From Frankia canadensis (lineage in GTDB: Bacteria > Actinomycetota > Actinomycetes > Frankiales > Frankiaceae), in assembly GCF_900197875.1 (NCBI RefSeq), contig NZ_FZMO01000334.1, forward strand, positions 1-64,000: a DNA stretch of 64,000 nt. Reading direction: 5' to 3'. The notes under the pieces were generated by a model. That model ran no database searches and had not been told where the DNA came from. It was given only the letters and a program-made list of their open reading frames with translations. Shown in pieces: positions 61,112 to 64,000 of the stretch (the stretch's first letter is position 1; each line of letters begins with the position of its first letter). The position numbers and the translations under genes were made by a program.

Positions 61112-62017
61112 GTGACGAGTGGGACGGGTGGCGGCCGGGTGGGATGGCGGGCCGCCGCGTTGTTGTTGCCGGCGTTCGTAGGGATCGTCGTCTTCGTCAT
61201 CGGGCCCGCGCTGGTGTCGGTCTTCGTCGCGGGGACGGACAAGGCGCTGACCGGTCCGCGTTTCCACTGGGTCGGCACCGCGAACGCGCGCGCCGCTTTC
61301 GATGACCCGGATCTGGGCGACGCGGTCGTGCACACCCTGGTCTACTGCCTGCTCACGGTGATTCCCGCGGTCGTGCTGGGACTCGCGCTGGCGCTGGCCG
61401 CCGAGCGGGTGACCCGCGGCCGGAGCCTGGTGCGCCTCGCGCTGTTCCTGCCGGTGAGCGCGAACATCGTGGCGATGGCGGTGGTGTTCGCCTACATCTT
61501 CGACAGCAGCCCGGACGGCCTGGCGAACACGGTCGTCGGCCTGGTCGGGATCGCGCCGGTCGACTGGCTCGGCGACACCTCGACCGCGCTGCCGGTGGTC
61601 GCGCTCGTCGGCGGCTGGCGGCTCACCAGCCTGGTGTTCATCGTCTACCTGGCTGGCCTGACGGCGATCCCGCGCTCGGTGTACGAGGCGGCGGACGTCG
61701 ACGGCATTCGAGGCCTGGCCCGGCTGCGGCACATCACCCTGCCGCTGCTCGCGCCGACCAGCGTCTTCCTCGGGGTGTTCGTGACGATCCTCACGGTGCA
61801 GACGTTCGAGACCGTCGCCGTCCTGACGAAGGGTGGCCCGCTGAACTCGAGCACCACGATCATCTACTACATGTACCAGGTGGGCTTCACCGGATCGTTC
61901 CGCATCGGGTACGCGTCGATGATCGCCCTGCTGCTCCTCGCGGCGACGGTGGCGCTGGGCGCGGGCGGTGCGGTGCTGGGCCGGCGGCTGCGCCGGATCC
62001 GGGCGGCCGCCGCGTGA
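61112..62017 (+). CDS. Sugar-type ABC transporter permease (first, MalF-like)
   Basis: 301 residues from a GTG, six membrane helices starting RAAALLLPAFVGIVVFVIGP. The ATPase-coupling EAA loop is visible as SVYEAADVDGIRGLARLRHI then TLPLLAPTS. It is CUT1-type (carbohydrate) by sequence style. Substrate unknown. The start is uncertain by a few codons. It overlaps the second permease (GTGA). Confidence 0.88.
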   Translation: MTSGTGGGRVGWRAAALLLPAFVGIVVFVIGPALVSVFVAGTDKALTGPRFHWVGTANARAAFDDPDLGDAVVHTLVYCLLTVIPAVVLGLALALAAERVTRGRSLVRLALFLPVSANIVAMAVVFAYIFDSSPDGLANTVVGLVGIAPVDWLGDTSTALPVVALVGGWRLTSLVFIVYLAGLTAIPRSVYEAADVDGIRGLARLRHITLPLLAPTSVFLGVFVTILTVQTFETVAVLTKGGPLNSSTTIIYYMYQVGFTGSFRIGYASMIALLLLAATVALGAGGAVLGRRLRRIRAAAA

Positions 62018-62961
62018 GCGCCGGCACCGACGCCGCCCGGCCGGACGCCGCCCGGGCTCCCCGGGGCGGGGCCGGCACCCGGCGCCGGCACGCGGCCCGC
62101 CCCGAGCGGGGGCCGGGGGCGGGACGGCGCCGGCTACCGGCCCCCGGGACCCTCGCCCGCTGGGCGCTGCTCGCGGTCGGCATCGCGGCCGCCCTGCTGC
62201 CGTTCGTCTGGATGCTGCGGACCGCGCTCGGGCCGCCGCAGACCGCGCTCAGCCTGAACTCCAATCCACTGCCGTCCGAGGTGCACCTCGACTCGTTCCG
62301 GCGGGCGTGGCAGGACGCCGACCTGGGGTCGGCCCTGGTGACCGGGGTGGGGGTGAGCCTCGCGATCCTCGCGCTGCAGCTGGCCACCGCGATCCCCGCC
62401 GCCTACGCCTTCGCCTGCCTGCGCTTTCGCGGCCGCGCCGCGGCGTTCGGCATGGTGCTGGCCACCCTGCTGGTGCCGTCACAGATCACGGCGGTGCCGA
62501 ACTACGTGACGATCTCCGCCCTCGGCCTCGCCGACACGAGAATCGGCCTCGTCCTGCCGTTCATGACCCAGGCCGGCATGATCTTCATGCTCCGCCAGTA
62601 CATGACGACGATTCCGGCGTCCGTCCTCGACGCCGCCCGGATTGACGGGCTGGGCACGTGGCGGACGCTGCGCTCGATCGTCGTCCCGCTTGCCGCGCCG
62701 GCGATCGCGACGGTGTCGGTGTTCAGCTTCCTGCTGTCCTACAACGAGTACCTGTGGCCGCTGCTGGTCGCCCGTTCGCCCGGGATCGCCACCCCGCCGC
62801 TGGCCCTCGCCCGCCTGCTGACGGACTCCTCGTCGATCATTCCCGACTTCGCCGAACTGGCCGCGGCGGCACTGGTCATCAGCCTGCCGTCGCTCGCCGT
62901 CTTCGTCATCGCCCAACGTCGTCTTGCCACCGGGATCGCCGGCACCGGCGCCGGAGCCTGA
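62014..62961 (+). CDS. Sugar-type ABC transporter permease (second, MalG-like)
   Basis: 315 residues. A basic disordered N-terminus of about 45 residues precedes six membrane helices. The EAA loop is SVLDAARIDGLGTWRTLRSI then VVPLAAPAI, and the MalG-type end FVIAQRRLATGIAGTGAGA is present. It acts with the first permease and the binding protein downstream; no ATPase gene is in view, as is common when a shared MsiK-type ATPase serves several transporters. Confidence 0.88.
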   Translation: MSAGTDAARPDAARAPRGGAGTRRRHAARPERGPGAGRRRLPAPGTLARWALLAVGIAAALLPFVWMLRTALGPPQTALSLNSNPLPSEVHLDSFRRAWQDADLGSALVTGVGVSLAILALQLATAIPAAYAFACLRFRGRAAAFGMVLATLLVPSQITAVPNYVTISALGLADTRIGLVLPFMTQAGMIFMLRQYMTTIPASVLDAARIDGLGTWRTLRSIVVPLAAPAIATVSVFSFLLSYNEYLWPLLVARSPGIATPPLALARLLTDSSSIIPDFAELAAAALVISLPSLAVFVIAQRRLATGIAGTGAGA

Positions 62962-62977
62962 GAGGAACCCCCGCCTG

Positions 62978-64000
62978 ATGCGCATGCGTCGAACCCTGCC
63001 GACGGTCGTCGCCCTCGGCATGATCGTCCTCACGGCCTGCGGCGGGGGCGGGGGCTCGTCCAACCCCGCCGACGACGTGCGCCCGACGGCCCGCACGGCG
63101 GACGCCGGCGTCGCGGGCGTGGCCGGGGCGACGGCGTCGCCCGAATGCGCCGCCAGGGTGAAGACTCTGCGGATGGCGGCCGTCGGCACGCTCAACGACG
63201 TCGCGAAGTCCGGCAAGGCGTACATGGAGAAGGCACACCCCGGCCTGACCGTCGAGCTGACCGCGACCGCCCCGGACTACAGCGCGCTCGTCCAGCAGAT
63301 CAGCGCCGACCGCTCGGCCGGCCGGACCGCCGACGTCGCCGTCGCCGGCTTCGACCAGCTGCCCGTCTACGCCCGCCAGCTCGGCGCCCAGGTGCTCTCA
63401 CCGTCGCTGCTGCGTCCGACCTACGACCAGCGCCTGCTGCGCCTGGGCACGGTCGACGGCAAGCTCGTCGGCATCCCCCAGCAGGTCTCCACGCTCGCGC
63501 TGGTGTACAACCTCGATATCCTGCAGAAGGCCGGCGTCGACCCGAAGACGCTCACCACGACCGACGGCGTCATCGCCGCCGCGGACAAGATCAAGGCATC
63601 CGGGCAGAACGTCCAGCCGATCGACCTGCCGACCGGCCAGCAGTTCGGTCAGTGGGTGCTCAACACGCTGGCCAGCTCGAAGGGCACGCCGATCCAGGAC
63701 GCCGCCGGCCGCCCGGCGCTGACCACCCCCGCCGCCCGCGAGGCCGCGCAGTTCCTGGCGAAGGTCGGCACCTACGGCCCGCAGTCCGACGACCCGACCC
63801 AGCAGGGCCTGCTGCGCTTCGGTATCCGCCGGCAGGTCGCCATCACCGCGGTGACCGTCGCGTCGCTCGCCGGCGGTCTGAAGTTCATCGCCGACCAGGG
63901 GACGAAGGGGTTCCGCGCGGGCGCGATCCCGTTCCCGACGCTGCCCGGTGGCAGCCAGCACCCGGTCGCCGGCGGCAACGCGCTGACCGTGCTCGCCACC
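62978..64000 (+). CDS. ABC transporter substrate-binding lipoprotein (partial)
   Basis: At least 341 residues, running off the right edge. Lipoprotein signal TLPTVVALGMIVLTACGGGG with lipobox LTAC. The type 1 sugar-binding fold follows (TLRMAAVGTLNDVAKSGKAY, ADVAVAGFDQLPVYARQLGA, LVGIPQQVSTLALVYNLDIL). It captures the substrate outside the membrane and passes it to the two permeases. A ribosome site AGAGGA lies 13 bases upstream. Confidence 0.9.
   Translation, partial: MRMRRTLPTVVALGMIVLTACGGGGGSSNPADDVRPTARTADAGVAGVAGATASPECAARVKTLRMAAVGTLNDVAKSGKAYMEKAHPGLTVELTATAPDYSALVQQISADRSAGRTADVAVAGFDQLPVYARQLGAQVLSPSLLRPTYDQRLLRLGTVDGKLVGIPQQVSTLALVYNLDILQKAGVDPKTLTTTDGVIAAADKIKASGQNVQPIDLPTGQQFGQWVLNTLASSKGTPIQDAAGRPALTTPAAREAAQFLAKVGTYGPQSDDPTQQGLLRFGIRRQVAITAVTVASLAGGLKFIADQGTKGFRAGAIPFPTLPGGSQHPVAGGNALTVLAT

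Overview
The window is high-GC DNA (long stacked ORFs, GTG and TTG starts, GTGA/ATGA overlaps) from a mycothiol-making actinobacterium. It carries mshA, mshD, glnR, ideR, amtB-glnK-glnD, an Rv0474/HBHA-type pair, WXG100/EccC genes, DUF3039 and DUF1416. The gene mix fits Frankia or a close relative, but that assignment is inference. A 53-base duplication at the left edge and an apparent frameshift in the first gene suggest draft-assembly sequence there.

Layout. 0-3 kb: a LysM membrane protein, split by a frameshift and cut by the window edge. 3.6-4.9 kb: a second-type ribosomal protein S4 and a DUF2470/PNPOx-like protein, divergent around a strong IdeR/DtxR iron box. 4.9-10 kb: a small type VII secretion locus (EccC-type ATPase plus two WXG100 proteins). 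10-15 kb: PAS-GGDEF protein, DUF305 lipoprotein, and a DUF6153-like gene interrupted by an IS607-family element whose tnpB is intact and whose tnpA is frameshifted. 15-20 kb: tRNA-Ser, then the nitrogen operon amtB-glnK-glnD with a GlnR-type operator. 20-24.4 kb: NlpC/P60 hydrolase, ideR, DUF3039, tRNA-Arg and a malic-enzyme-derived protein that seems to have lost its active site.

24.9-32.1 kb is the most distinctive part: a 3-amino-5-hydroxybenzoate (AHBA) cassette with homologs of rifJ, rifK, rifL, rifM, rifN, rifI and rifG in three transcription units. No polyketide synthase, NRPS or aminoDAHP synthase (rifH) is present anywhere in the window. VOC, cupin and pirin proteins follow, then a flavin-dependent halogenase at 35.5-37.2 kb. 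An isolated AHBA supply module with a nearby halogenase suggests either a small chlorinated AHBA product or supply to an assembly line elsewhere.

37-64 kb is mostly housekeeping. It holds an HD-type hydrolase, an atypical SelA, a yybP-ykoY manganese riboswitch with its GDT1-family transporter, a STAS protein, mshD and glnR. Next come a MoaD-like protein, a thioredoxin-fold protein, and a Cys-rich leader peptide ahead of a DUF4395-rhodanese-DUF1416 sulfur operon. Then follow nitrobindin, YbjN, mshA, a methyltransferase, a macrodomain protein, an aldo/keto reductase, HBHA and its XRE partner, DUF349, and a sugar-type ABC transporter that runs off the right end.

Regulators and targets occur together: GlnR (44.2 kb) with the GlnR-type box on amtB (19.7 kb), and IdeR (21.3 kb) with the iron box at 4.2 kb.
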